Translations under genes and position numbers: made by a program
In this document: in pieces, positions 46,019-57,700 of the stretch
Numbering within the stretch: the first letter of the stretch is position 1
Layout of the letters: each line of letters begins with the position of its first letter
Assembly: GCF_022965805.1 (NCBI RefSeq)
Contig: NW_027331378.1
Coordinates: 307,474-371,473 of the forward strand
DNA length: 64,000 nucleotides
Direction: 5' to 3'
Source of the DNA: Primulina eburnea
Taxonomy: Eukaryota > Streptophyta > Magnoliopsida > Lamiales > Gesneriaceae
Notes under the pieces: generated by a model
Told to the model about the DNA's origin: nothing
Seen by the model: only the letters and a program-made list of their open reading frames with translations
Databases searched by the model: none

Positions 46019-46695
46019 CATAATCATATCAAGATATAGATAATAACAAGTAGTTGATTTTGGTTGGGAACTCAAATGTGATCTCCTTTGAGTCTTGATT
46101 CCCCAAACAAAACATGTACTATACATTTCTTGCACAGTCGCTGTCACGGTCGTAAAGACGAATCTGAAATGGAAATGTGGATATACAATCTATCAATCTC
46201 TCATCTAATCAACACATATCCAAGTCACTACGTGATCTCGATATAATTTGACAGCATAACGACATATATTCGTAATACCGGTCAATCCAATCTCAACAAA
46301 TATCAACATATACCATCCTCAACTCACAATCGAATTATATGCACAAAACCATACTCAAAATCGATACATCTTATTCCTAAACATGCTGAAATTCATAAGA
46401 AATGCATACGACATCCTTTCTTTGTTCTAGTTTCGATTATAAACTCATAATCCTCACTAGAATATCTAAATACAGTCATAATAGCATTTCCCTTACATGA
46501 AATTCTTGAAACATGTTAGAACTGAATAAAAAGTGTACCCTTTCAAAGCCTTCGACGCAAGGAACAAGAATCTTAACTCGGATTATAATTTGGATGGCTA
46601 AATCTTGAGATATCTACCTTTAAAGCCTTGAGAATTGGAGGAATTCTCGGTTCTGCCTGCTGAAAATGAGAAGAAGGTGATTCATGTTCGAGTTA

Positions 46696-46703
46696 TATTT
46701 ATA
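46696..46703 (-). promoter_or_regulatory. TATA box of D LTR
   Basis: TATAAATA on the minus strand, about 50 bp downstream of the array. Also present at 53429-53436 in the other LTR. Confidence 0.75.
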
Positions 46704-46753
46704 CCCCTGCCATGTGTCAAGTTGAGAACAAGAGTGGATGTCTCGCATGCAGC

Positions 46754-46980
46754 ACCGCGGGTGCGGTACTGTAAGGAGCGCGGGTGCGCCCAGCTTTCGG
46801 CAGAAATATAATTTTCCAAAACAGTCGACCGCGGGTGCGGTCATGTAAACACCGCGGGTGCGGTCTCAGCACCGCGGGCGCGGTCTAATTCTACCGCAGG
46901 TGCGGTGTGGCTACGGGAATTTTACTAACTTTCTGCCCATTGCACCGCGGGTGCGGTGCTTGCCAGACCGCAAGTGCGGT
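46754..46980. repeat. ACCGCGGGTGCGGT array, D 3' LTR
   Basis: Eight units at 46754, 46777, 46828, 46851, 46871, 46893, 46944 and 46967. Spacings are 23, 51, 23, 20, 22, 51 and 23. Same word and same orientation relative to transcription as in element C. Confidence 0.95.
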
Positions 46981-47076
46981 CTTGCACAATTAAAATTTCA
47001 TATTTTATCGCATCGTTTCGCCCCGTCTGTTCTTGCGTTTCATATTCAACTATCTACAAGAATCTCAGGCATTACA

Positions 47077-47090
47077 TTTCTCCCCCTCTA
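47077..47090 (-). promoter_or_regulatory. Polypurine tract of element D
   Basis: AGAGGGGGAGAAA on the minus strand directly before the LTR start TGTAATGCC. Confidence 0.9.
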
Positions 47091-47179
47091 AGAAATGATT
47101 TCGTCCTCGAAATCGCATGTCATTCTATCAATGCAAGTATAAAAGTAATCACATCAAAACTAAACAAATACTTACATCA

Positions 47180-48600
47180 TATAAATAACTCGGGGTGTTT
47201 CTGCCTCATGTCTGCCTCTGTTTCCCAAGTCGCTTCCTCGATGCCATGACGACTCCACTGCACTTTCACAAGTGGAATAGTCTTCGTTCTGAGTTGCTTG
47301 TCTTTCCGATCAAGAATCTGTATCGGTTGTTCCACATACTCAAAGTCTGATCAAGTTCAGCTTCGTCAAGTTGAATGACATGAGAAAAATCAGGCATGTA
47401 TTTACGCAACATCGATACATGAAACACGTCATGTATTCCGGATAGAGAAGGAGGAAGAGCAAGTCTGTAAGCTCGATCGCCAATTTTCTCAAGAATTTCG
47501 TAAGGCCCAATGTATCGAGGAGATAGTTTCCCGCGTTTGCCAAATCTTACAACGCCTTTGAAAGGAGAAATATTTAAGAATACTCTATCTCCTGCCTCAA
47601 ATACTAATGGTCTACGTCGGATGTTGGCGTACTTTGCTTGTCTATCCTGTGCTGTCTTCATTCTTTTCTGAATAACTTTCACCTTCTCAGTCATGTCACG
47701 AATCATGTCTGGCCCCAGTTCTGGTACTTCTGAGATATCATCCCAATATAGCGGAGATCTGCACTTCTTGCCATACAAAGCTTCAAACGGTGCCATCTCG
47801 ATGCTTGTCTGATAGCTGTTATTGTAAGAAAATTCGCAAAGAGGAAGGGAATCTTGCCAACTAATGCCAAAAGCTAGCACAACGGCTCTCAACATATCCT
47901 CTAGAGTCTGGATAGTCCGTTCTGACTGTCCGTCTGTCTGAGGATGATAAGCAATACTCAGGTGTAAAGTCGTACCTAGAGCCTGCTGTAGACTGTGCCA
48001 AAAGTGAGAAGTGAATCGTGGATCACGATTTGATACGATAGACTTCGGCACTCTATGCAATCTGACTACCTCTCGAATATATATCTCTGCCATCTGATCT
48101 TGTCTATACGTCATTCTGTACGGGATAAAACAAGCTGATTTGGTCAATCTGTCGATAACGACCCAAATCGCATCACAGCCTCGGGAAGATCGGGGTAACT
48201 TCGTCACGAAATCCATGGAAATGTGATCCCATTTCCATTCAGGAATAGACAAACTCTGAAGTAACCCTCCGGGCTTCTTCCTCTCGGCCTTCACCTGTTG
48301 GCAATTTAAGCATTTAGACACATATTTGGCGATATCTGACTTCATTTGCTTCCACCAGAACTGTGTCTTCAAGTCGTTGTACATCTTTCGGCCACCAGGA
48401 TGGATGCTGAACCGACTGCAGTGTGCTTCGGACATAATCTGATGTCTCAAATCTGAAACGTCTGGCACTACAAGGCGGTTATTCACGTACAGCACATGAT
48501 CATGTACCTGATATTCTGACATATGCCCTGATCTGACCATTTGAATTGATCTTTGCACGTTCTGATCTCTTCTCTGTGCTTCTTTGATCCTCATAATCAA
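47180..48600 (-). pseudogene. Element D integrase, catalytic Asp changed
   Basis: The zinc-binding end [18 protein letters not shown]...[12 protein letters not shown] is intact. The core has [13 protein letters not shown] and TDGQSERTIQTLE, but reads VSNRDPRFTSHFW where VSDRDPRF is expected. The second catalytic Asp is therefore Asn. The C-terminal part NNSYQTSIEMAPFEALYGKKCRSPLYW and FEAGDRVFLNISPFKG is intact up to FHVSMLRKYMPDFSHV. A frameshift near 47345 moves the chromodomain-like end (EEATWETEADM) into another frame. It joins the RT frame across a stop at 48650. Confidence 0.9.
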
Positions 48601-48649
48601 ATCAGGTTCAACTTGGATCGTAGCAAGTCGGAGTGGCTTACTATCTGTA

Positions 48650-50098
48650 TCAAATTCCTAATCCAGACAAGCAGCATTTCTCAACTAAATTATTAACACC
48701 TATCGTCGATAAGGATAAGGCACATACCTTTCGACTCAAGGCATCTGCTGCTGCATTTAACTTTCCTGGATAATATTTGATTTCACAATCAAAATCTTTT
48801 AGTAGATCAAGCCATCTACGCTGCCTCATGTTCAGTTCTGACTGAGAAAATAGATACTTTAGGCTTTTGTGATCGGAGTAAATCTCACATTTCTCGCCAT
48901 AGAGATAGTGACGCCAGATCTTTAATGCAAATACGATAGCCGCCAATTCCAGATCATGAATGGGGTATCGTACTTCATGTGGCTTCAGTTGTCTCGAGGC
49001 GTATGCGATCACATGACCTCGCTGCATAAGTACACATCCCAAACCTCTGTGAGAAGCATCACAATAGACAACGAAATCACCCATACCTGAAGGTATCGTC
49101 AACACTGGAGCACTAGTCAGTCTTTTCTTCAATTCTAGGAAGCTAGACTCGCACTCCTCTGACCAAATGAATGGCATATTCTTCTGTGTCAATTGTGTGA
49201 TTGGCTTTGCAATACTGGAGAAATCTTGAATAAATCTTCGGTAGTATCCTGCAAGACCCATGAAACTGCGTATTTCTGGTACCGAAGTCGGTCTTGGCCA
49301 ATTGATCACAGCTTCGACTTTACTCGGATCTACAGAAATACCATCTCCAGAAATAATATGCCCCAAGAATACAACTCGATTCAGCCAAAACTCACACTTT
49401 GACAATTTCGCATACAGTTGTTCGTTTCTCAACGTCTGCAAGACAATTCTGAGATGCTCTGCATGCTCATTTCTGTTCTTCGAATACACCAAAATATCAT
49501 CAATGAAGACAATCACAAATTCATCCAAATATCTCTGAAACACTTGGTTCATCAAGCCCATAAATACCGCAGGAGAATTTGTTAAACCAAAAGGCATGAC
49601 AATAAATTCGTAATGTCCATACCTGGTTCGAAATGCTGTCTTCGGTATATCTACATCTCGAACTCTGAGCTGATGATACCCAGAACGCAAATCAATCTTA
49701 GAATAGACAGAAGATCCCTGTAATTGATCAAAAAGATCGTCAATTCTAGGCAAAGGATATTTGTTCTTGATCGTTGCCTTATTCAGTTGCCGGTAGTCTA
49801 TACACAATCGCATCGAACCGTCTTTCTTTCGCACAAACAGCACAGGAGCGCCCCAAGGAGATACACTAGGTCTGATATATCCCTTGGCCAGAAGATCTTC
49901 CAACTGTGCTTTCAATTCTTTTAGTTCGATGGGTGCCATCCTATACGGAGCTCTCGAAATAGGGACGGTACCTGGTACAAGATCAATACTAAAATCTACC
50001 TCTCGCACCGGAGGTAATCCTGGGATCTCATCTGGAAAAATATCTGCAAATTCCCGCACTACTGGAAGATCCGCCAATGCCGGGCTCGACTTCTGCAT
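48650..50098 (-). CDS. Element D RT and RNase H
   Basis: 482 codons, intact within this segment. The linker [23 protein letters not shown] leads to [37 protein letters not shown] and catalytic [30 protein letters not shown] follows, then the RNase H with [53 protein letters not shown] and [16 protein letters not shown]. It is the best-preserved enzyme of D. Its methionine is not a real start, since it was made as part of a polyprotein. A frameshift near 50095 separates it from the protease. Confidence 0.9.
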   Translation of the reverse strand: MQKSSPALADLPVVREFADIFPDEIPGLPPVREVDFSIDLVPGTVPISRAPYRMAPIELKELKAQLEDLLAKGYIRPSVSPWGAPVLFVRKKDGSMRLCIDYRQLNKATIKNKYPLPRIDDLFDQLQGSSVYSKIDLRSGYHQLRVRDVDIPKTAFRTRYGHYEFIVMPFGLTNSPAVFMGLMNQVFQRYLDEFVIVFIDDILVYSKNRNEHAEHLRIVLQTLRNEQLYAKLSKCEFWLNRVVFLGHIISGDGISVDPSKVEAVINWPRPTSVPEIRSFMGLAGYYRRFIQDFSSIAKPITQLTQKNMPFIWSEECESSFLELKKRLTSAPVLTIPSGMGDFVVYCDASHRGLGCVLMQRGHVIAYASRQLKPHEVRYPIHDLELAAIVFALKIWRHYLYGEKCEIYSDHKSLKYLFSQSELNMRQRRWLDLLKDFDCEIKYYPGKLNAAADALSRKVCALSLSTIGVNNLVEKCCLSGLGI

Positions 50099-50636
50099 AT
50101 CTACAGCAAAAATAAAGAAACCATCTGCTCCTTTTTTGTAACAATCTGTTCATAGTAAGAGCCGAAATCAAGGGAATCCGCGATCTGGAACCCTTCCCGT
50201 AGAATTTCCACTCGTCTGTCATCTCAGGTCTGAATCTGACAATCTTATAGAAACAATATACAGTGGCTCTGTACTTCGTTAGCATGTCAATACCGACTAT
50301 ACAATCGAAATCAGCTAGACCCAACACTATACAATCTAGGTCAATCTCATGCCCCTCAAACTGTAGAATGCAATGTCTAACCGTAGTTACAGATATCAAT
50401 CCACTTCCCAACGGAGAATTAATAGACACAACATCTAGCAAAGACTCAACAGGCAAGGAATGCAATAATGCAAATCGTTCTGAGATGAATGTATGCGATG
50501 CACCAGTATCTATTAATATATAAGCAGGATAACCGCAAAGGGAACAGTTACCTGCTATAACATCATCGGGGGCATCCTGTGCTTGCTCCTCTGTCAATGA
50601 AAAAACCTGAGCCTGTTGTCGGGGAGGTTGGCTCAC
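50028..50636 (-). pseudogene. Element D aspartic protease
   Basis: It opens [29 protein letters not shown], then the active site [13 protein letters not shown] and [17 protein letters not shown]. The catalytic DTG is intact. The frame runs out at 50028, after a shift relative to the RT. A TAG near 50661 separates it from the zinc-knuckle segment upstream. Confidence 0.85.
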
Positions 50637-50897
50637 GGTCTGGCTACCTCTGCCTCTGGGCTACGTCTGTGTCTGTGGTGGCTGAAAGGAGTGAACAGAT
50701 GAAGCTTGCCTCTCAGGCTGAGCTACAGATGCAGATGACCCTGCACCTTGAAATCTCTGTGAGCTTCTCTGAGGACACACTTTGGCGAAGTGCCCCTGTT
50801 GTCTACATATGTTACATCTGCCCACTATACCCTGGCACTGCTCTGTCGCATGTCTACCCCCACAAGAACTGCAGTAGACACCGGTATACTTGGTACT
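50637..50897 (-). pseudogene. Element D zinc knuckles of Gag
   Basis: Two CCHC-type motifs, [13 protein letters not shown] and [14 protein letters not shown], lie between two TAG stops (50896 and about 50661). These stops cut one original Gag-Pol frame. Confidence 0.8.
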
Positions 50898-51711
50898 CTA
50901 GTCAAAACCACTATGTCTGGATCCACTGGAGCTTGACGAACTGCTCCCAGGTCTTTTGAACTGCTTCCCTTTTACTTTCAACTGATCCTTTCGCCCGCTG
51001 CTACTACCGCCGCTTTCAAATCTAAGAGGAGGTTGTGCTGGAGGTAGTGGTGGTCTCGGACTCGGAGCAACATACGGAGCACTCCGTTGCCTAAGCAATC
51101 CTGCTTCTGCTCCTTTGGCACAGTTCAATGCCTCAGCGAAATTGTTGGGTCTTCCAGTATTTACCAACGTAAAGATATCGGGATTTAAGCCGTTTATGAA
51201 CTGATCTGCCACGGCTTCATCACTACCTGAAACATGAGGTGCAAAGCGAAGCGAGGAGGAAAATTTAGCGATGTACTCTTCGATGTTCAATTGCCCTTGC
51301 CTCAAGTTTGCAAATTCAGCGCCTTTATCTTTACGGTAGGATATAGGAAAGAATCGCTGATAAAACTCTGTCTTGAACACTTTCCATGTAATCTCCGTGC
51401 CACGCTGTTCCAATGCTCTTATAATATTCAACCACCAATTCTTAGCCACGTCTTGCAGTTGATGGCCAATGAGTTTGACTCTTTTCTCGTCACTGTATTC
51501 GAGAGACTCGAACAACATCTCGATATCCTCCAACCAGCTTTCACATTCGATGGAGTTCTCTGTTCCTTTTAAGGTAGGTGGTCTGAAGGACTGGAATCGT
51601 TTTAACAAAGTCTCCATGGGTAGTAGCCGTAACATCCATTGGATCCCCGGATGTGCTACCTTGTTCTGGTGCTGTGGGTCGCAAAGGTACGACTGCTCTA
51701 CGAGGAGGCAT
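50898..51711 (-). pseudogene. Element D Gag capsid
   Basis: The start MPPRRAVVPLRP at 51711 is in one frame. After a small indel near 51610-51640 the main part continues in another: METLLKRFQSFRPPTLKGTENSIECESWLEDIEMLFES, LQDVAKNWW, FYQRFFPISYRKDKGAEFANLRQG, EEYIAKFSSSLRFAPH. A proline- and serine-rich end follows before the stop at 50898. Same family as E's Gag. Confidence 0.9.
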
Positions 51712-51945
51712 GTATCTGGTATTCAACCAAGTTAGTATACAAGCTATACAAACTGTCTCAGCCCTCCTCTGATCATTTACCTCTGATCCAGAATCGGTTC
51801 TGATTCAGTTTATTACACGTTGTAATCAATCAGATAACAAACAACATGTAATAAAGAAAGCACTCAACATGCTAGCACAGCATAAGCAAGGAAGAAGACT
51901 CGATCTACCCCGCTCATTCTATCTTACCTCAATCTAAGGAACCTC

Positions 51946-51957
51946 GCTCTGATACCA
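51946..51957 (-). promoter_or_regulatory. Primer-binding site of element D
   Basis: TGGTATCAGAGC on the minus strand, five bases after the LTR end at 51963. Confidence 0.95.
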
Positions 51958-51962
51958 CCTGT

Positions 51963-53810
51963 TGTGGGGACCCGGGCTCTAATTCTTTTTCTTGGGATTA
52001 AATGGATCATTATTCTAAAACGCGGGTCAATTTTTCGCTTTTACATTTAATAAAATGTAACTAAACAAACATAAGTTCCTAATTTAATTTACAATATAAA
52101 ACATAAAATACATGTCTTGGTCTATATACAACTAGTGTTCACTATCATCTAAACTCAAATGATAGTACAAGTCTAACAAAAGAACCACTAGTCCTCTGCT
52201 GCGCCCGTAGTCACCACGCTATCACGATCATCTCTGTCTCGACCCAGATCCTGCCCCACCTGTTGTTATGCACACATACAGACATAACAACAGCCGGAAA
52301 ACCGGTGAGAACAAATCCCAGTATAAACATGTATACATGCATTAAAACAATCTAAACACATGAAACATGCTAATATGAATATCATTCATATAAAATCATG
52401 CAATGCGAATCTAATTATGTCTATACTCGACTCGACTAGAACTCTAGGGATCCCGTTGTGAATAAGACGGCACTGACTGTCACCTACCCTCCCAATCGAG
52501 GTGCTGACCGTCTTATTCCTAGACTTCGGCCTGATCTGTATCCGCGTCTACAATAGGGGCGGTGATCTTCCCCTAAGCTGTGATATCGCCGAACGTCTAG
52601 AAGTCTGGGTGATCTCTCAGACTTTCCTATCTTAATGCATGAATACAAAATCTGTAAACAAGCATGATCATCTTAATGCAATGCAACATGATCTGTAAAC
52701 AAAGCATAGCAAGATTTGCATACAAGTTCTAGAAACAAATCTATAAACAATCATAATCATATCAAGATATAGATAATAACAAGTATGTGATTTTGGTTGG
52801 GAACTCAAATGTGATCTCCTTTGAGTCTTGATTCCCCAAACAAAACATGTACTATACCTTTCTTGCACAGTCGCTGTCACGGTCGTAAAGACGAATCTGA
52901 AATGGAAATGTGGATATACAATCTATCAATCTCTCATCTAATCAACACATATCCAAGTCACTACGTGATCTCGATATAATTTGACAGCATAACGACATAT
53001 ATTCGTAATACCGGTCAATCCAATCTCAACAAATATCAACATATACCATCCTCAACTCACAATCGAATTATATGCACAAAACCATACTCAAAATCGATAC
53101 ATCTTATTCCTAAACATGCTGAAATTCATAAGAAATGCATACGACATCCTTTCTTTGTTCTAGTTTCGATTATAAACTCATAATCCTCACTAGAATATCT
53201 AAATACAGTCATAATAGCATTTCCCTTACATGAAATTCTTGAAACATGTTAGAACTGAATAAAAAGTGTACCCTTTCAAAGCCTTCGACGCAAGGAACAA
53301 GAATCTTAACTCGGATTATAATTTGTATGGCTAAATCTTGAGATATCTACCTTTAAAGCCTTGAGAATTGGAGGAATTCTCGGTTCTGCCTGCTGAAAAT
53401 GAGAAGAAGGTGATTCATGTTCGAGTTATATTTATACCCCTGCCATGTGTCAAGTTGAGAACAAGAGTGGATGTCTCGCATGCAGCACCGCGGGTGCGGT
53501 ACTGTAAGGAGCGCGGGTGCGCCCAGCTTTTCGGCAGAAATATAATTTTCCAAAACAGTCGACCGCGGGTGCGGTCATGTAAACACCGTGGGTGCGGTCT
53601 CAGCACCGCGGGCGCGGTCTAATTCTACCGCAGGTGCGGTGTGGCTACGGGAATTTTACTAACTTTCTGCCCATTGCACCGCGGGTGCGGTGCTTGCCAG
53701 ACCGCAAGTGCGGTCTTGCACAATTAAAATTTCATATTTTATTGCATCGTTTCGCCCCTTCTGTTCTTGCGTTTCATATTCAACTATCTACAAGAATCTC
53801 AGGCATTACA
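51963..53810 (-). mobile_element. Element D 5' LTR
   Basis: 1848 bp, intact. The minus strand starts TGTAATGCCTGAGATTC and ends GGGTCCCCACA. Array at 53487-53713, TATA box at 53429-53436. Terminal ends match the solo LTR at 9965-12189. Confidence 0.95.
53487..53713. repeat. ACCGCGGGTGCGGT array, D 5' LTR
   Basis: The same eight units and spacing as in D's 3' LTR, with one unit changed to ACCGTGGGTGCGGT. Confidence 0.95.
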
Positions 53811-54631
53811 TCATGGGTTGGCAAGGGGCGCTTGGCGATGGTTATGCAGTCTCTAGGAGTTCTAGGATAATCCTAGTTATGGTGGTTTATGGTTTGGTTG
53901 GCTAGGGAAAGCGCTAGAAATAGAAACGTGAAACCTGTACAGAAGTAGGTCTCAAGGAAGGGTTGTACGTGTTTGGCCTTAGGGTGTCAGTCAAGAGCTG
54001 GACCAGGGCTCCTGGATATGGTTTGGGACATGTCTTAGGGTCCTATGATGAGTCTTGTGGTGGTGGTTCATGGGTTGGATGGTCGGGTAGAGCGCTGGAA
54101 CTAGAAACTCTAAAGCTGCACAGAATTGTCCCTCACATGATGGGCTGTTACGGCTCTGATGTTTTGGAGCTTATGCGGGGATTCTGAGTTAAGAGGGCCT
54201 TAACCATGGTCTTATGTTATGTCTAATGGTCAAGTCTAGGCCTGATTTGAGTCAGTTTAAGCGTAGACTCGTTAGAAGCGCATATGGCTCGTAGCGCGTT
54301 TCCTAGGTTTAAGCACAGAATTGGCCCTCACATGGTTCGACTCTCAAGTCGTTCGTTAAGTCGTAGGCTATTTTAATTAATTCGGGAGTCGCATGTGTAC
54401 GTTTGGGCTTTTGTTCTAAGCTTAGTTATTTAAATTTTAAGGTTATGAAAACAAGTTCAAAGTGTTCCAACGAAGTCCACGATGATCGAAAATATGTATC
54501 ACCTACAAAATAATTACTTTTTTGAGATATGATATGTCTTGTGGCCAAATTATGTTACAGGTTTGGAAGCCGAAGAACGTGTCCAGGGACCTCTCCAACC
54601 TCTTCGGAGGATTATGATATGTTAGGGAGCG
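53811..54631 (+). mobile_element. Element A 3' LTR, third piece
   Basis: Starts with the second copy of TCATG and is colinear with 14340-15256 of the 5' LTR, with some deletions. Ends at GCGGAC, where the organelle-derived insert begins. Confidence 0.85.
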
Positions 54632-55226
54632 GACCAACTAGAAATATCATAAGAGAAGAGTTCCGCTTAGCCCTTGCTCCTCTTTTTAGCCGTGTTTCAA
54701 TCGTCAATCTGTACCTCCTGTCCGATATGGGTATTCTCCTGAAAGATATGGTGCTGCAAGGTTATTGAAAATTCCTTATGCGACCGGTGAGGCTCGAGAG
54801 ACCTCGCCCGTGACTCACGATGTCTCTCCGCCTAGAAGTAGAGGAACAAGGTCCTCCTATTCATTGAATGGAGTGTACAGAAAGGGCTCAAGAGCATGTC
54901 TTCTTTTCAACCATAGCCATGGATAAGGAGACATCCGATTCGGTTACACAATTCAATTGAGCAATAGCATCCGATTCAGTGGTTTTGGCAGCTGTTCACC
55001 GTTGGATCTCGCCAATACAGCCCCCTATAGTTTTCGGAGAGTGAAGGCAACTCACTAGGAATTTTCTAGAGAACTAAATTGAATAGGCCTTGAACGTAGC
55101 ATTTATAGTATAGGATAGAGTCTAGAAATTCATTTCGGCCAATTGAACCTTCTCGAACTGTTTCTTTTTAAGAACAACATAAGTTTAGAAAGGGAGGCTA
55201 CAGGTGCAACAGTTTCATTGTGCATG

Positions 55227-55307
55227 ATATTGGGAAATATCATTGCTATTACTCAAACAAGCATGAAACGTATGCTTGCATATTTGTCCATAGGTCAAAT
55301 TGGAGGT
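55227..55307 (+). pseudogene. ndhB: ndhB fragment (plastid NADH dehydrogenase subunit)
   Basis: About 27 codons. [18 protein letters not shown] matches the well-conserved centre of plastid NdhB, and SIGQIG follows with one change. It is only a short internal piece. Confidence 0.7.
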
Positions 55308-55772
55308 GCAAATCCAAATCCTGTCTATAATACGAACCCGCGTAACAATCGAAATAATCAAGAGCGAAGGCAGGTCCAAAACGATCCAATGGTCATGAGA
55401 TCTTCTCTCTCACATGTGGGTAAGAATGCTGCCCTAGCCTACTTTCAAACTAATTGCACCCCGGAACGTGATTGGTTTCTAAGATCACTTCCGAGAGTCA
55501 AATGCTTATTCTAAGGTTTCGGCAAATAAGTAGTAGAAATGGTTGAAGAGGATACAACCCGTTGAAGTTTCTACAGAAAGACCCCTTGGTTCTAGCAAAC
55601 GGATCACAATTACAGGTACCTTGGAGCATACCAACAGAGAGATCCCTCTATTCAGAGGGTTCTCTCTTCACTCCTGCTCAAGTATTAAGAATTAAAACGA
55701 AAATCCAGTATCCCGGAGGTGAGTTGGAAGTTGAGGAAGCCCTCGTGCCCGGGGGGGCCCCATGGTCGTAGG

Positions 55773-55845
55773 AATGTACGTATTGGTTCACGTAAGAGTG
55801 GACGTAGAATACGAAAGGGAGTTATTCATGTTCAAGCAAGTTGGA
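55773..55845 (+). pseudogene. rps11: rps11 fragment (plastid ribosomal protein S11)
   Basis: About 24 codons near the N-terminus: IGSRKSGRRIRKGVIHVQAS. The conserved GVIHVQASFNNT continues as W and then departs. No start codon. Confidence 0.7.
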
Positions 55846-55978
55846 AGGTGAATAAGCAGTACATCGAGAGTAGGTCAGTGTTCCATTAGGGGATCTTGGA
55901 GCTGGAAGACACGGAAATAAAGGTATAATTTCAAAGCAGAGCGTTCCCTATCTGCGGATAGTACGCGCCATTCGTCTA

Positions 55979-56702
55979 GTCCAAGGGCTGTGATGATCAC
56001 TACCGGCCCAGTACTGTGGTTTAGTTTGATCAAACGATTTATGTGTATGGTTCACTTGCATTGAACAGAACTTTACGCAAAATTATTTACATATATGATT
56101 ATGCATAACAAGTATGAAAATTTGGTTTTATGATTTTTATGAAATGTTTTATACATGAAAATCACGTTATACATATTTATGCCTATAATATTTTATGTAT
56201 AGGCTAAGTATAAATTGCATGGATTTTTATTACGTATTACTCGTTATTCACGGTTTATGAATGCTGAGTCATTAGACTCACTAGACTTGATCGATGCAGA
56301 TGACGTTGTTGAGGAGACGTGAGGTGGTGACCACTGAGCAGGCTCGAGTCAGTGGCAGTGCAAGCCCAAGGACCTTGTAGTTTAAGTTATATTATTACGC
56401 ACGTTTTTAAACTATCTGCTCTAACTTTTGATTTATTAGGATTGACGATAAGAAAATTAAATTTACAATTTTGTTAGAATATTTTTAAATGAAATTGGTA
56501 TATTTTTTTGGATTTTAGGATTAATTGGATGTTGGTGATTTATTTTAAATGATGGATTTTTAATATTAATTTTATATTAGTATGAGTGGTGACCGTTAAT
56601 TTATTTTAAGAGCTATACTTTTAATAAATTACTTAATAAGAAAATATTTAATTTTTAATGCAAATGTTAAAGTAGTAGTATTTTAAGATACAGTTCGTCA
56701 CA
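55979..56702 (+). mobile_element. Element A 3' LTR, last piece
   Basis: Colinear with 15263-15986 and ends GTTCGTCACA at 56702, the counterpart of GTTCATGACA at 15986. Confidence 0.9.
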
Positions 56703-57700
56703 ACTTCTACCAACTCGGGTAGGATCCACTAGAAGACTTTGATTTATATAATACCTTGTACAAAACCACTCATCTTAGGACTTATGTTACTGCCTAACTG
56801 AACTTATAGTCTAGACTTAAGACAACACCTTTCAGCCAACACTTGTTTAACGTTTATGTGTCAAAGACTACATATACAAGTTTAATGTCTTCTTGCAAGA
56901 CTCACTTAGCTTTTCAGTACGCTCGATTCTCTGTGTATATGTGCGTGATGGTGTGTGCGTGTGTGAGAACTGATCTATGAATACAACATGAAAGTGTTCT
57001 CACACACTGAGTAATTGTGCTTCTAATCTAAGCTGATAACACGTTGAAGTGTTCCCTCAAATCTGGGGTTGTCGCTTCTTGTAAGCTGATATGCACACTT
57101 GTTTTTCCACAACCTTTCTTCACGCACTTGTTGATGGTCTTGATCTTGTATTTATAGAGGCAATGTGACCGTACATCAAGACTCATCAAATATGTTCATT
57201 GTAGTTTGAATTAGTTCCTTGAAATTTGTGTTTTGTACTTTCTGACAACCATTCTGGAACGTATTGACATTAGGCTCTGCTGCAACATTCATTATAGTCC
57301 TTCGATCGGACAGTTGCTTTTATAATGTTGTGCACAGCTGGATTCCACTTAGATAAGCTTATCTTGTTCTGCAAACTGATCGGATCCTAACTGATGCTCC
57401 GAACTGGTCTTGAACTGCTTTGGTGAAATCGGTTGGCTCGTCAATTGAATTGATTTCACTGATTCAGTTGAATTGGTCAGTTGGGCTACTCATCAGTTGA
57501 ACTCTTCATCAGCTAGTCATGCTTCTGAAGGTCTTTTGCTGAACCACCTATCAACTGAACTTGTCTTTGATATTTCAATTGGACTGGTTCAGTTGGGCAA
57601 TCGGTTGGCACTTTCAGTTTGCGTCTCGATAGCTTCAATTTTGTCTTGGTAACTGATTAGTTCGAAGCCTTATTAGTTTCAGTTTTCTACGCACTTAGGT
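56703..57700 (-). mobile_element. Copia LTR fragment
   Basis: Resembles the copia LTR at 5211-6145 in order and wording: AGAAGACTTTGAT, then CTTAGGACTTAT, a TATA box on the minus strand at 57149-57156, then a dense CAGTTG/AACTGA cluster at 57380-57640. No LTR ends or internal sequence were found. It is truncated at both sides. Confidence 0.6.

Larger units (their letters stand above)
46019..47076 (-). mobile_element. Element D 3' LTR, second piece
   Basis: Continues D's LTR, colinear with 52753-53810. Ends AGGCATTACA at 47076. Confidence 0.95.
42234..53810 (-). mobile_element. Gypsy element D, inserted in A's 3' LTR
   Basis: Ends TGTGGGGACCC (42234) and GGCATTACA (53810) are flanked by TCATG at 42229-42233 and 53811-53815. 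On the minus strand: 5' LTR 51963-53810, primer-binding site, gag, protease, RT, RNase H, integrase, polypurine tract, 3' LTR 42234-47076. That 3' LTR holds the nested element F2. Outside F2 the two LTRs differ at only about ten places by eye in 1.85 kb, so D is young. It is sister to element E. Confidence 0.95.
54632..55978. other. Organelle-derived mosaic insert in A's 3' LTR
   Basis: This stretch is missing from A's 5' LTR, where GCGGAC is followed almost at once by CTAGT. Two parts match chloroplast genes. 55227-55307 reads [19 protein letters not shown], as in ndhB. 55773-55845 reads NVRIGSRKSGRRIRKGVIHV, as in the start of rps11. The rest (for example 54640-55140 and 55320-55770) looks organellar in style but I could not name it. 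The pieces come from distant places in the plastid genome, so it is a stitched filler, possibly by way of mitochondrial DNA. The frames in it are not functional genes. Confidence 0.65.

Noticed and set aside
55143..55514. Functional NADH dehydrogenase gene
   Set aside because: Only about 27 codons match NdhB and the flanks are unrelated. It is a mosaic insert.
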